From contig NZ_CP114058.1 in NCBI RefSeq assembly GCF_026967475.1, positions 2,418,001-2,482,000 on the forward strand: 64,000 nucleotides of DNA, written 5' to 3'. This document shows positions 13,593-22,627 of this stretch, piece after piece. Numbering within the stretch: the first letter of the stretch is position 1; each line of letters opens with the position of its first letter. This DNA comes from Rouxiella chamberiensis (lineage in GTDB: Bacteria > Pseudomonadota > Gammaproteobacteria > Enterobacterales > Enterobacteriaceae). The notes below the pieces were generated by a model that was not told the origin of the DNA, searched no databases, and worked only from the letters and a program-made list of their open reading frames with translations. The translations under genes and the position numbers were made by a program.

Positions 13593-14321
13593 ATGCGTCT
13601 GGTCCAGCTTTCAGCCCATTCAGTCGATTTTCCGCCGCCGGAAACTGCCCTGCGCCAGCCCGAGGGTCTGCTGGCGATTGGGGGCGATCTCTCCCCTCCC
13701 CGCCTGCTCAATGCCTATCGGCACGGGATTTTCCCGTGGTTCGAACCGGGCGAGGAGATTCTGTGGTGGTCGCCGGACCCGCGTGCCGTGCTGTACCCTG
13801 AAGAACGCCATATCAGCCGCAGCCTACGACGTTTTCTGCGGCAGACCGCGTATCGCTACACCCTGAATCGCGCCTTTGAACAGGTTATTCACGCCTGCGC
13901 CGAAGCCCGTCAGGACGGCACCTGGATAGGTCCGCTGGTGCAGCAGGGTTATCTTGCCCTGCATCATCAGGGTCATGCGCATTCGATTGAGGTCTGGTCT
14001 GGCGATGAACTGGTCGGCGGCATGTATGGTGTGGCGGTTGGCGGGCTGTTCTGCGGCGAGTCGATGTTTAGCCGCCGCGTCAATGCATCCAAGTGTGCAA
14101 TAATGACTTTTTGCCACTATTTTACCGCAATTGGCGGAGAACCGATTGACTGTCAGGTCCTCAACCCTCACACTGCGTCGCTGGGTGCGAGAGAGATCCC
14201 CCGCCGCCAATTTTTGCAGCAGTTATCCCGACTTTCGCAACGCCAGTTGCCGCCGGAATGCTGGTTGCCCCAAGACTTACCCCCACATGACGTTGATTTG
14301 CCATCCCTCCTGATGGAATAG
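13593..14321 (+). CDS. aat: Leucyl/phenylalanyl-tRNA-protein transferase
   Basis: Aat adds Leu or Phe from aminoacyl-tRNA to proteins with N-terminal Arg or Lys, making N-degrons for ClpS-ClpAP. The 242 residues carry the family signatures FPWF near the start, [19 protein letters not shown] in the centre, and the [22 protein letters not shown] segment toward the end. It lies between cydC and infA as in E. coli. Aat feeds the adaptor and protease encoded just beyond (clpS, clpA), so the N-end pathway is clustered here. Confidence 0.96.
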   Translation: MRLVQLSAHSVDFPPPETALRQPEGLLAIGGDLSPPRLLNAYRHGIFPWFEPGEEILWWSPDPRAVLYPEERHISRSLRRFLRQTAYRYTLNRAFEQVIHACAEARQDGTWIGPLVQQGYLALHHQGHAHSIEVWSGDELVGGMYGVAVGGLFCGESMFSRRVNASKCAIMTFCHYFTAIGGEPIDCQVLNPHTASLGAREIPRRQFLQQLSRLSQRQLPPECWLPQDLPPHDVDLPSLLME

Positions 14322-14407
14322 GGAATGAGTGCGGCAAACGCCAACAATTCTTTACATAATGTGGGTTTTTCGGCATTATCTTGCCGATTAAAAAACTATG
14401 GTAGTAA

Positions 14408-14641
<234 letters not shown>

Positions 14642-14822
14642 TAGGCTCGCTCATCGCTGATTTTTCTCGCGATACCTGAGGTTACCCATTTCGCTCTTCC
14701 CACATTCAGTAATGAAGCGTGGCGAGGGCGTTTTGTGATATCCGCTATTCAGAGCCTAATAAGCGGCTTCAGAAGATAATACAGATAACCGGTGAGCCTT
14801 TCGTTTGCCGGTAAATATCAAT

Positions 14823-14854
14823 AAAAAAGGCGATGTTTTCACATCGCCTTTTTC
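14823..14854. terminator. Bidirectional terminator between infA and clpA
   Basis: A perfect 8-bp stem, GGCGATGT 14829-14836 and ACATCGCC 14841-14848, has a TTTC loop. It is flanked by six A on the left and five T on the right, so it works for both converging genes. Confidence 0.9.
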
Positions 14855-14886
14855 TATTTTAACGCCTTGTGCCTTCTAAAGCGGGG

Positions 14887-17166
14887 TCAGTGAACCGCGC
14901 CCTCTTCTTTCAGCTTCTGCGCACTCATAAAGTGATAGGTCAGTTTGTCGGCCGCTTTGTCTAGTCCGACAGACACGGAACCGCCGTCAACCAGTGAACC
15001 AAACAGCAGTTCGTTGGCCAGCGGTTTCTTCAGGTTTTCCTGCACGGTACGCGTCATCGGGCGAGCGCCCATGGCACGGTCGTACCCTTTCACGGTCAGC
15101 CAGTCGCGCGCTTCGTCACTCACTTCAAGCGACACGCCTTTCGCATCCAGCTGAGCCTGCAGTTCGACGATAAACTTGTCGACAACCTGCTGGATAACCT
15201 CGGTGGACAGGTGGTTGAACCAAATCACGTTGTCCAGACGGTTGCGGAACTCTGGCGTAAACACTTTCTTGATCTCGTCCATGGCGTCAGGGCTGTTGTC
15301 CTGATGAATAAGACCAATCGATTTACGCTCGGTTTCACGCACACCGGCATTGGTGGTCATGACCAGTATCACGTTACGGAAATCGGCTTTGCGGCCGTTG
15401 TTATCGGTCAGCGTACCGTTGTCCATGACCTGCAGCAGCAGGTTGAAGACGTCTGGATGCGCTTTCTCGATTTCATCGAGCAGCACGACCGCGTGAGGAT
15501 GCTTGATAACCGCATCGGTCAGCAGACCGCCCTGATCGAAACCAACATAGCCTGGAGGCGCACCGATCAGACGGCTCACGGTGTGACGCTCCATATATTC
15601 CGACATATCGAAACGCAGCAGTTCGATGTCCAGCGCTTTCGCAAGCTGAAGCGTGACCTCGGTTTTCCCGACACCGGTCGGACCGGCAAACAGGAAGGAA
15701 CCGACAGGCTTGCGGTCCTGGCTCAGACCGGCACGGCTCATCTTGATAGCTTCGGTCAGCGCTTCGACGGCGTTGTCTTGTCCGAATACCAGCATTTTCA
15801 GGCGATCGCCGAGGTTTTTCAGCACATCGCGGTCGGTGGCTGACACGGTTTTCTCCGGAATGCGGGCAATACGGGCAACCACGCTTTCGATATCGCTGAC
15901 ATTAACGGTTTTCTTGCGCTTGCTCACCGGCATCAGACGGGCACGCGCACCGGCTTCGTCAATGACGTCGATGGCTTTGTCCGGCAGATGACGGTCGTTG
16001 ATGTATTTCACCGACAGTTCAACCGCAGCACGCACCGCCTTGGCGGTGTAACGCACGTCATGGTGCGCTTCGTACTTGGTTTTCAGGCCATTGATAATCT
16101 GCACCGTTTCTTCCGGAGAAGGCTCGGTGATATCAATTTTCTGGAAACGTCGGGCCAGCGCGCGATCTTTTTCGAAGATGCTGCTGAATTCCTGATACGT
16201 CGTTGAGCCGATCACACGGATCTTGCCGCTCGACAGCAGCGGTTTGATAAGATTCGCGGCATCAACCTGACCGCCGGACGCGGCACCTGCGCCGATGATA
16301 GTGTGGATCTCATCGATGAACAGAATGCTGTTCTTGTCCTGCTCGAGCTGTTTCAGCAAAGTCTTGAAGCGTTTTTCGAAATCGCCGCGGTATTTGGTTC
16401 CGGCAAGCAGTGAACCAATGTCCAGAGAATAGAGCGTGCAGTCGGCCATGATTTCCGGCACATCGCCCTGTTCAATACGCCAGGCGAGACCCTCGGCGAT
16501 CGCTGTTTTACCTACGCCGGACTCACCCACCAGCAGCGGATTGTTCTTGCGACGGCGGCACAGCACCTGAATAGCACGTTCCAACTCTTTATCGCGGCCA
16601 ATCAGCGGGTCGATGCCACCAACACGCGCCAACTGGTTAAGATTTGTGGTGAAGTTCTCCATACGATCTTCCCCTGCCGACTGCTCTTCGTTAACCGGGT
16701 TCTCCGCATTGTTCGGAGCCTGGCTCGCTTCGTCTTTACGCGTACCGTGGGAAATGAAGTTCACCACGTCAAGGCGGCTGACATCGTGCTTGCGCAACAG
16801 ATAGGCAGCCTGAGATTCCTGTTCACTGAAGATGGCGACCAGCACGTTCGCGCCGGACACTTCACTTCGGCCTGAAGACTGCACATGGAAAACAGCGCGT
16901 TGCAGCACACGTTGGAAACTCAACGTCGGCTGGGTATCTCGCTCTTCTTCACTTGCAGGTAAAGTGGGTGTGGTCTGTTCGATGAAGGCTTCCAATTCCT
17001 GACGTAAGGCCACAAGATCGACCGTACAGGCCTCAAGCGCTTCACGAGCCGCCGGGTTGCTCAGCAACGCCAACAGCAGGTGCTCGACGGTCATAAACTC
17101 ATGCCGGTGCTCGCGGGCTCTTGCGAAAGCCATATTGAGACTGAGTTCAAGTTCTTGATTGAGCAT
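14887..17166 (-). CDS. clpA: ClpA, ATPase subunit of ClpAP protease
   Basis: ClpA is the AAA+ unfoldase that threads substrates into ClpP. The 759 residues comprise an N-terminal double Clp-repeat domain (about 1-140, the ClpS docking site), D1 with Walker A GESGVGKT near 214, and D2 with GPTGVGKT near 495. The ClpP-binding IGL loop is present ([13 protein letters not shown]). A GTG two codons upstream is open, but the ATG at 17166 begins [14 protein letters not shown] and has GGGAGGTG five bases before it, so I choose it. It lies just downstream of clpS and is probably co-transcribed in part. Confidence 0.97.
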   Translation of the reverse strand: MLNQELELSLNMAFARAREHRHEFMTVEHLLLALLSNPAAREALEACTVDLVALRQELEAFIEQTTPTLPASEEERDTQPTLSFQRVLQRAVFHVQSSGRSEVSGANVLVAIFSEQESQAAYLLRKHDVSRLDVVNFISHGTRKDEASQAPNNAENPVNEEQSAGEDRMENFTTNLNQLARVGGIDPLIGRDKELERAIQVLCRRRKNNPLLVGESGVGKTAIAEGLAWRIEQGDVPEIMADCTLYSLDIGSLLAGTKYRGDFEKRFKTLLKQLEQDKNSILFIDEIHTIIGAGAASGGQVDAANLIKPLLSSGKIRVIGSTTYQEFSSIFEKDRALARRFQKIDITEPSPEETVQIINGLKTKYEAHHDVRYTAKAVRAAVELSVKYINDRHLPDKAIDVIDEAGARARLMPVSKRKKTVNVSDIESVVARIARIPEKTVSATDRDVLKNLGDRLKMLVFGQDNAVEALTEAIKMSRAGLSQDRKPVGSFLFAGPTGVGKTEVTLQLAKALDIELLRFDMSEYMERHTVSRLIGAPPGYVGFDQGGLLTDAVIKHPHAVVLLDEIEKAHPDVFNLLLQVMDNGTLTDNNGRKADFRNVILVMTTNAGVRETERKSIGLIHQDNSPDAMDEIKKVFTPEFRNRLDNVIWFNHLSTEVIQQVVDKFIVELQAQLDAKGVSLEVSDEARDWLTVKGYDRAMGARPMTRTVQENLKKPLANELLFGSLVDGGSVSVGLDKAADKLTYHFMSAQKLKEEGAVH

Positions 17167-17193
17167 AGGCACCTCCCAAATAGATTGCCTTAA

Positions 17194-17515
17194 TCAGGCT
17201 TTTTCCAGCGTACACAGCAACGGATGCTCGTTCTCCTTGGCGTAGCTATTCACATGTGCGACTTTGGTTTCAGCCACTTCCGCGGTGTAGGTACCGCATA
17301 CGGCCTTGCCTTTATAGTGCACTGTAAGCATCAGTTGCGTTGCACGTTCAATATCATAAGAAAAGAACTTTTGCAGAAACGTCAATCACAAATTCCATTG
17401 GAGTGTAATCGTCGTTGTTTAATATAACTTTATACATAGATGGCGGTTTTAGCTCTTCCTTTTGCTTGTCCGCTGCCAAATGTTCAAAATTTTGCCAATC
17501 TTGATTGTCGCCCAT
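17194..17515 (-). CDS. clpS: ClpS, N-degron adaptor, one frameshift as read
   Basis: ClpS binds destabilising N-terminal residues and delivers those proteins to ClpA. The N-terminal part reads [39 protein letters not shown] and the C-terminal part [29 protein letters not shown], in two frames. The break is an extra A at 17377-17379 in the + strand. The minus strand reads GACGTTTCTGCAA where GACGTTCTGCAA is needed. Removing it gives 106 residues, exactly the E. coli length, and the binding-site [10 protein letters not shown] and the H of TVHYKG are intact. A sequencing error is likely. Confidence 0.93.
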
Positions 17516-17929
17516 CGCCTGTCCGTACCTTTTGTATCTTGAATACTGTTGAAGACCGTCCAAATCGACACGCGACGAAAGCGCTGCTGCTTTTTCTCTC
17601 GTCCGGTCACTGGAGCACTTCAGCTATTTTATCATTTTTTGAGCATCCTTGCCGCAGGTGATAGGTTGCGATTTTTTTCAGACTGATTGACACAAAATCC
17701 GCTTAAAAAATCTTAATATCGTTACCTGCTTCAAACTTTGAATAACTGCCTGCCCCGGACAATTAGTCCTCTCTTGACGTCTTAGACTAATACACTAGAG
17801 TGTAAATTTATAAGCCGGATGAGCTATTGCACATCCTCCTTTTTCACGTATTTTCGTGCATAAATACGTCTAAAATCGGGCTTTAACTCTTTATAACTGC
17901 CATCTTAGTCATGAGAGGGATGTGAGAGC
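17516..17929. other. Divergent clpS/cspD intergenic region
   Basis: This 414-base AT-rich gap has no gene. E. coli has the macAB genes beyond cspD; they are absent here. A promoter pointing at cspD is plausible: TTGACG at 17774-17779 and TAGAGT at 17796-17801 (16-base spacer), which would give a leader of about 120 bases, as often seen for csp genes. Confidence 0.45.
17774..17801 (+). promoter_or_regulatory. Candidate cspD promoter
   Basis: A -35-like TTGACG and a -10-like TAGAGT are separated by 16 bases, about 129 bases upstream of the cspD ATG. The match is fair, not perfect. Confidence 0.35.
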
Positions 17930-18151
17930 ATGGAGACGGGTACTGTTAAATGGTTCAATAATGCCAAGGGTTTCGGTTTCATCTGTCCTTTGGGCGGCGG
18001 CGAGGACATCTTCGCCCACTACTCCACCATCAAAATGGAGGGTTATCGAACACTCAAGGCAGGGCAACAGGTCAGCTATGATGTTCATGAAGGCCCTAAA
18101 GGAAACCATGCCAGCATTATCATTCCAGTTGAAACCGAAGCGGTCGCCTGA
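17930..18151 (+). CDS. cspD: Cold-shock-like protein CspD
   Basis: CspD is a stationary-phase single-stranded nucleic-acid binder that inhibits replication. It is not cold-induced in E. coli. The single 73-residue cold-shock domain has RNP1 KGFGFI (13-18) and RNP2-type DIFAHY. The sequence NNAKGFGFICP.GGGEDIFAHYSTI and the acidic/hydrophobic tail VETEAVA separate CspD from CspA-type paralogues. It is divergent from clpS, as in E. coli. Confidence 0.95.
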   Translation: METGTVKWFNNAKGFGFICPLGGGEDIFAHYSTIKMEGYRTLKAGQQVSYDVHEGPKGNHASIIIPVETEAVA

Positions 18152-18202
18152 CCGGCCCACTCAACGTCGGGTGATAACAGCAGACAATCATGCAAACTTG
18201 AT

Positions 18203-18235
18203 AAAATACCAGTCGCTGTTGGCTGGTATTTTATT
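18203..18235 (+). terminator. Terminator after cspD
   Basis: A 10-bp stem, AAAATACCAG 18203-18212 and CTGGTATTTT 18223-18232, ends in T-rich sequence 50 bases after the cspD stop. Confidence 0.75.
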
Positions 18236-18441
18236 TATGGGGAGAAAGTTTCGCTCTTCAAGCGTTCTATTCAAAATAATTTAACTTTATTTTATCGCCG
18301 TCTGCTCACGCCGTGCGTGTCATCAAGATAAACCCTTCATAAACAGCTTAATAAGACTGTTAACTCGCCCTATTATCGTTGCAATCTGGTTTAGCGTTCT
18401 GCTGCTCAAATAGCGCCAATTTCCCCTATTGGTCTATTACT

Positions 18442-19383
18442 ATGTCGACGCTAAGCTTACCTTCATCGCAATCCACACCGCAATCCGGCCTGGCGCTACT
18501 TTGCTCGCTGATAACCGGTCACGCCATGCCCGGCAGAATGTGGCGAAAATTTTCGTATCGCCTGAAGTTTATGGCACGCAGTCTGTTTTACCCACGTGCC
18601 ACCCTTCAGGTCATGAACCAGCTGGCGGCACATCCGCTCAGGGACGAAATTCTGCTGGCCCAGCCCACCTTACCCTGCAAGGTGCATCGCCCCTATCTGG
18701 CGGCCAATATGACACGCAGACAGCACGTGCAAGGCCTGTGCGATCATTATCAGTTTATCCGCGACAGGATGCCGCTTGCCCTGCAACTCGGCCATCTCTC
18801 CGCTACGCCGCTGAAACTTGCAACCTTTGCAGGAAAAGACCAGACCCTTTTTTCCATCGCCATGAATGCCACACAACACGTCGATAAAGAAGGCGAAATA
18901 ACCTTAAGGTTTATCGATAAAAATAATACGGCGCTGGCTAACATCACCTTTGCGTTTATTCATCTCGACTCCTTACCCACGTTATTTATCGGGGCAATTC
19001 AGGGACCCGCGCAACATATTGAACATCAACATATTCAACAGGCGACTAAAGCCTGCCACGGACTCTTTCCCAAGCGGATATTAATGGAAGCCGTCTTGTT
19101 GATAGCCGATAAAATGAATATGCAGCAGGTGTTTGCCGTCGGGAATAAAACGCATATCTATGAATGCCCGCGCTATAACAAACGTAAAAAGTTTGTCTTT
19201 GCCGATTACGACGCCTTCTGGCAAACCCTCGGCGCGCATCAGCACAGCAACGGCTATTACCATTTTCCCCTTCAGGTGACCCACAAATCGCTGGACGATA
19301 TCGCCAGCAAGAAACGCGCAGAATACCGCCGCCGCTATCAACTGCTCGACGATATGGAAATGCAGATAAGGGAGAAATTCTGA
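18442..19383 (+). CDS. ybjX: YbjX, VirK/YbjX family protein (DUF535)
   Basis: This 313-residue protein belongs to the VirK/YbjX family, by the features LKFMARSLFYP near the N terminus, the long central region with LATFAGKDQTLFSIAMNATQH and FIGAIQGP, and KRILMEAVLLIADKMNMQQVFAVGNKTHIY near the C terminus. Family members in Salmonella and Shigella are tied to PhoP-regulated resistance to host peptides and to virulence-protein localisation; the biochemistry is unknown. The ATG at 18442 (MSTLSLPSSQ) is preferred over an open upstream extension, but no good Shine-Dalgarno sequence precedes it. It lies next to cspD because macAB, which separates them in E. coli, is missing. Confidence 0.85.
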   Translation: MSTLSLPSSQSTPQSGLALLCSLITGHAMPGRMWRKFSYRLKFMARSLFYPRATLQVMNQLAAHPLRDEILLAQPTLPCKVHRPYLAANMTRRQHVQGLCDHYQFIRDRMPLALQLGHLSATPLKLATFAGKDQTLFSIAMNATQHVDKEGEITLRFIDKNNTALANITFAFIHLDSLPTLFIGAIQGPAQHIEHQHIQQATKACHGLFPKRILMEAVLLIADKMNMQQVFAVGNKTHIYECPRYNKRKKFVFADYDAFWQTLGAHQHSNGYYHFPLQVTHKSLDDIASKKRAEYRRRYQLLDDMEMQIREKF

Positions 19384-19434
19384 TTTTCAAGTGTGAAGCA
19401 TAGGCTCTACACCCGAAGTTAGTGAACAAATGGG

Positions 19435-19559
19435 ATAGGCAAAGTAGTTGAAGTTGTAGCAAGGCGGCAAGTAAGCAAATCCCCGGGAGCTGACATAAGT
19501 CAGTGACCGGGGTGCGCGCGCGTAGCCAACACCGCTACAGCTTCAAATACGAAGCCTAT
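19435..19559. repeat. ERIC element
   Basis: A 125-base imperfect palindrome is bounded by ATAGGC (19435-19440) and GCCTAT (19554-19559). Its core AATCCCCGGGAGCTGACAT followed by AAGTCAGTGACCGGGG corresponds to the two classic ERIC primer sequences with a few changes, and the length fits the usual ~127 bases. It fills the space between the convergent ybjX and ybjD, and its right end reaches the first base of the ybjD stop codon. Confidence 0.88.
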
Positions 19560-21442
19560 TAGTCTGCACGCCCACGCGCGAGCCAGGCTACACGCGAAAA
19601 CATCTGCTTCAACACCGTCGGCACTGCACCTCCGCCGCGCCCTGCCGCCGCCATCGCGACTTCTATTGCCAGATCCGGCTTTGAACTGCGGCGTACCGCG
19701 TTTTCGATGATTTGTCGTGTCGAGACATTGGCGTGCTCCGGCGTGCCTGCTGCGCGTCGGTATACTTCTTCGAAACCATGGCGATAAAGATAATTTTCGA
19801 TGTCCATTGCGGGAAATGCCGTCAATCGATGACGCAGCATTTCGTCGTTGTTCTCGACCATGCTGGAAACGGTTGCGGCATATTTCTTGCCTGCTTCATC
19901 GCCGTCCACCAGCACGTGCCACTCGATACCCATCTGACGGGCAAAGCGCAGCAGCGGTTTTAATCCGCTTTGCGCGAATTCGATAACCTTGATGCCCTCC
20001 GACTCGAAATTGTAGCCGCACTGACGCGCCAGCTGGTTTAATAGCCAGACCTCCGTTTCGCCCTCAACCAGCAGCCAGCAACGGGCAAACAGCGACGACG
20101 GACGACTGTAGCGAATGTGGAAGGCTATGCGACGGCTGTCTTCCGAACTCATGCCCTGCGGCCCGATGCGGTAGGCGGCCACCTTGCCGGACTCTCTGAC
20201 CAGTCGGCAAATCTGCTCGACCGGCACCAGCGACAGCAAGTCGCCGGAGTTGGTGGTGGTAATGCGTTGCAAAGGGAGCTGTTCGAGCAAGCCCCACGCC
20301 ACCGACAGCATGATCGGGTGCAGGCGGGTTTCGGGGTCTTCTATCAGCAACAGCGGTCGCGCGTCGGGATGCAGGGCTACGGAACCCTTGGCCTGCAACA
20401 GCGTCGAGAACATGGCGAGCAGCATCACGCGCATACTGCGGCTGTTGGGTTCGGCAATCATTTGGTTGATGTTATTCAACGAACGCCACGCCTGACGGCT
20501 TTCGGCCCTGCCCTGACGTTTCTGCTGCCAGGTATGCCGGTTGCGACGACGCTCTTCGGCAAGCCCTGTGGCGCTCCCTTTATCACTTCGCATTTCAGGC
20601 AGAGTCGACAGAACTCCCTTTGCCCCGCCGCCCGTGGCTTCGAGGTGAGTGACGGCCTGTTTGTCTGCGCCGAAACTGCCGGGGGTAAAACTGTTCATAC
20701 CAAAGTAGTGCTCGAGCAGTTGCTGCATCGCCGCCAGACCCTGACGCAATTCGGCGTTGGTCAACAGCTGCGGATTGTGAACCAGCCCCTGCGTCAGTTC
20801 GTCGAGCTGACGCGCCAGACTGGCGTTGTCCTGCTGCAACTGCGGCGCGAGATCTTCCTTGCTTATCCGGCGGATGAAACGGGCATCGCGCAGGCGCAGT
20901 ACCGGGTGCAGTCTGATCAGGGCTTTCGCCAGAGGATCGATGGTGGTCAGTGCCAGCGGCTCACCGTTTGCCGACAAAAAGGTTCGCCAGGTGGCCACGC
21001 TGCCGTCATCGTCCATTTCGCCTTCGAGACGATAATAGATGCGGTTCAGTTTATCGCTACAGCGCACCCACAGCGGCGACAGCGGATTGAAACGCGGCGA
21101 CATGTGGTTGCCCGGCTGATTCTCGCAGAAAGTAAACACCACATGCAGGTAGCGCTGCTTCTCTTTCAGCTCACCGGCCGGAAAATGGAAATCCTGTTCC
21201 TGAAAACAGTAGAGGTCGGATTCGGGCGACAACAGCAGGCTCAGCGCGTCGAGCAGGCTGGATTTACCCCATGCATTCTCGCCCAGCAGCACCGTATTGG
21301 TGTTGAGCGTGCCCTGATGCGTCGTCGGACGCGCAGTGCTGAGTGCGTCAAGTGCCACCCCGCGCCGGTCAGGCTGGGTCAGAGTCAACGAGAGGCGGTT
21401 TATCCCCCGGAATCCGGCGATATCGATATGCTCAAGATACAT
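19559..21442 (-). CDS. ybjD: YbjD, OLD-family ATP-dependent nuclease-like protein
   Basis: This protein of the overcoming-lysogenisation-defect (OLD) family combines an ABC-type ATPase with a TOPRIM nuclease domain. Walker A is the variant GENAWGKSS at 54-62. The ATPase signature region includes LLLIEDPETRLHPIM. The TOPRIM acidic residues sit in LLVEGETEVWLL (about 457) and LVDGDEAGK (about 512). The 627 residues exceed E. coli YbjD (552): extra segments lie before Walker A (about 24-49) and in the middle (about 245-300). The ATG at 21442 has GGGAGGTG before it; an open GTG two codons upstream is less likely. The gene ends against an ERIC element. Confidence 0.88.
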   Translation of the reverse strand: MYLEHIDIAGFRGINRLSLTLTQPDRRGVALDALSTARPTTHQGTLNTNTVLLGENAWGKSSLLDALSLLLSPESDLYCFQEQDFHFPAGELKEKQRYLHVVFTFCENQPGNHMSPRFNPLSPLWVRCSDKLNRIYYRLEGEMDDDGSVATWRTFLSANGEPLALTTIDPLAKALIRLHPVLRLRDARFIRRISKEDLAPQLQQDNASLARQLDELTQGLVHNPQLLTNAELRQGLAAMQQLLEHYFGMNSFTPGSFGADKQAVTHLEATGGGAKGVLSTLPEMRSDKGSATGLAEERRRNRHTWQQKRQGRAESRQAWRSLNNINQMIAEPNSRSMRVMLLAMFSTLLQAKGSVALHPDARPLLLIEDPETRLHPIMLSVAWGLLEQLPLQRITTTNSGDLLSLVPVEQICRLVRESGKVAAYRIGPQGMSSEDSRRIAFHIRYSRPSSLFARCWLLVEGETEVWLLNQLARQCGYNFESEGIKVIEFAQSGLKPLLRFARQMGIEWHVLVDGDEAGKKYAATVSSMVENNDEMLRHRLTAFPAMDIENYLYRHGFEEVYRRAAGTPEHANVSTRQIIENAVRRSSKPDLAIEVAMAAAGRGGGAVPTVLKQMFSRVAWLARGRAD

Positions 21443-21539
21443 TGGCACCTCCCGTGCAGCGTTTATTCCCGTTCGGGTTCCTCATCCGAGGATGACGACA
21501 AAATGGGGTGTTGGTCAAGCAACGATAAGAAAACGCGCG

Positions 21540-21577
21540 ATGCCCTGCTACCGAACTTTACTCTACAGGGCATTTTC
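21540..21577 (+). promoter_or_regulatory. Leader hairpin upstream of lysO
   Basis: ATGCCCTG at 21540-21547 pairs with CAGGGCAT at 21566-21573 and is followed by TTTT. It lies between the divergent ybjD and lysO starts, 55 bases before lysO. It could be a weak attenuator; the T-run is short. Confidence 0.3.
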
Positions 21578-21628
21578 GCTAGGTTGTGGCACGTTTTCTT
21601 CCTCTATCAATATGGACGTTGTTTTTCT

Positions 21629-22528
21629 ATGTATTCTGGACTGCTCATCATTCTTGTTCCCCTTGTTCTGGGGTATCTGATCCCGGTCAAAAATCGCGGG
21701 CTTCTGCATCTTGTGAATCAAATGCTGAGCTGGATGGTCTACGTTATCCTGTTCATTATGGGCATCAGTCTGGCGTTTCTCGACAATCTCGGCACCAACT
21801 TATTAATGATTTTCCGATACAGCTCGGTCTTTTTTGTCTGTATTTTTGCCATCAACCTTTTCGCTCTGTGGTTGCTTGAGCGCCGCAAGCCGTGGAAATC
21901 GAAATATCAACAGGAAGCCCTGCCGTCAAGATTGCGCATGGCGCTGGACTCGCTGCGCCTGTGCGGCGTGGTGGTGGCCGGATTCATGCTCGGCCTGACG
22001 CAATGGCACTGGCTGACCTACGCCGGAGAAGCCAGCGAAGCCGCGCTGATTTTCCTGCTGGTGCTGGTCGGGCTGCAACTGGGCAACAGCAGCATGACGC
22101 TGCGCCAGATTGTGCTTAATCGCCGCGGCATGCTGGTGGCCGGCGTGGTGGGCATTGCCTCGCTCGGCGGCGGCCTGATTGCCGCCCTGCTGCTCGGCCT
22201 GCCGCTGAAAACCGGACTCGCGGTCGCTTCGGGGTATGGCTGGTATTCCCTGTCGGGCATCGTGCTGACCGACGCGTTTGGACCGGTCATCGGCAGTGCC
22301 GCCTTTTTCAACGATTTGGCCCGCGAACTCTGCGCCATCATGCTTATCCCGACGTTGGTGCGCACCAGTCGCTCCTCGGCGCTCGGGCTTTGCGGTGCGA
22401 CCTCGATGGACTTCACCCTGCCGGTTCTGCAACGCAGCGGTGGACTCGATATGGTCCCGGCCGCCGTGGTACACGGCTTTGTACTAAGCCTGATTGCCCC
22501 GATTTTAATGGCCGTCTTCTCGTCCTGA
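21629..22528 (+). CDS. lysO: LysO, L-lysine exporter
   Basis: LysO is an inner-membrane exporter of L-lysine and the toxic analogue thialysine. The 299 residues equal E. coli LysO (YbjE) and form about eight hydrophobic segments. Conserved marks are LSWMVYVILFIMGISLAFLDNLG, SGYGWYSLSGIVLTDAFGPVIGSAAFFNDL and LGLCGATSMDFTLPVLQRSGG. The frame is open for more than 1.5 kb upstream, antisense to ybjD. The ATG at 21629 gives MYSGLLIILVPLVLGYLIP, the known start, so I choose it. The gene is divergent from ybjD; aqpZ, which lies between them in E. coli, is absent. Confidence 0.95.
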   Translation: MYSGLLIILVPLVLGYLIPVKNRGLLHLVNQMLSWMVYVILFIMGISLAFLDNLGTNLLMIFRYSSVFFVCIFAINLFALWLLERRKPWKSKYQQEALPSRLRMALDSLRLCGVVVAGFMLGLTQWHWLTYAGEASEAALIFLLVLVGLQLGNSSMTLRQIVLNRRGMLVAGVVGIASLGGGLIAALLLGLPLKTGLAVASGYGWYSLSGIVLTDAFGPVIGSAAFFNDLARELCAIMLIPTLVRTSRSSALGLCGATSMDFTLPVLQRSGGLDMVPAAVVHGFVLSLIAPILMAVFSS

Positions 22529-22627
22529 AAAACTTATCGTCTATGCTTACCCCCAGTGCTTTTAAATTTATTGAAACCGCAGGCCTTTTTCCTGCGGTAA
22601 TAAAAACAGTAAACACCGGAGGGATTC

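Noticed and set aside
14642..14820. tRNA-Ser gene (serW)
   Set aside because: I looked for the acceptor stem, anticodon arm and GGTTCGAATCC-type T-loop and found none.
20117..21628. Very long open frame on the plus strand across ybjD, continuous with lysO
   Set aside because: It is antisense to the conserved ybjD gene and its peptide has no recognisable domain. LysO begins at its known N terminus, 21629. High G+C creates such open shadows.
21443..21628. Lysine riboswitch before lysO
   Set aside because: The 186-base gap shows only one simple hairpin and none of the conserved lysine-aptamer segments that I can recognise. E. coli lysO is controlled by ArgR rather than a riboswitch.
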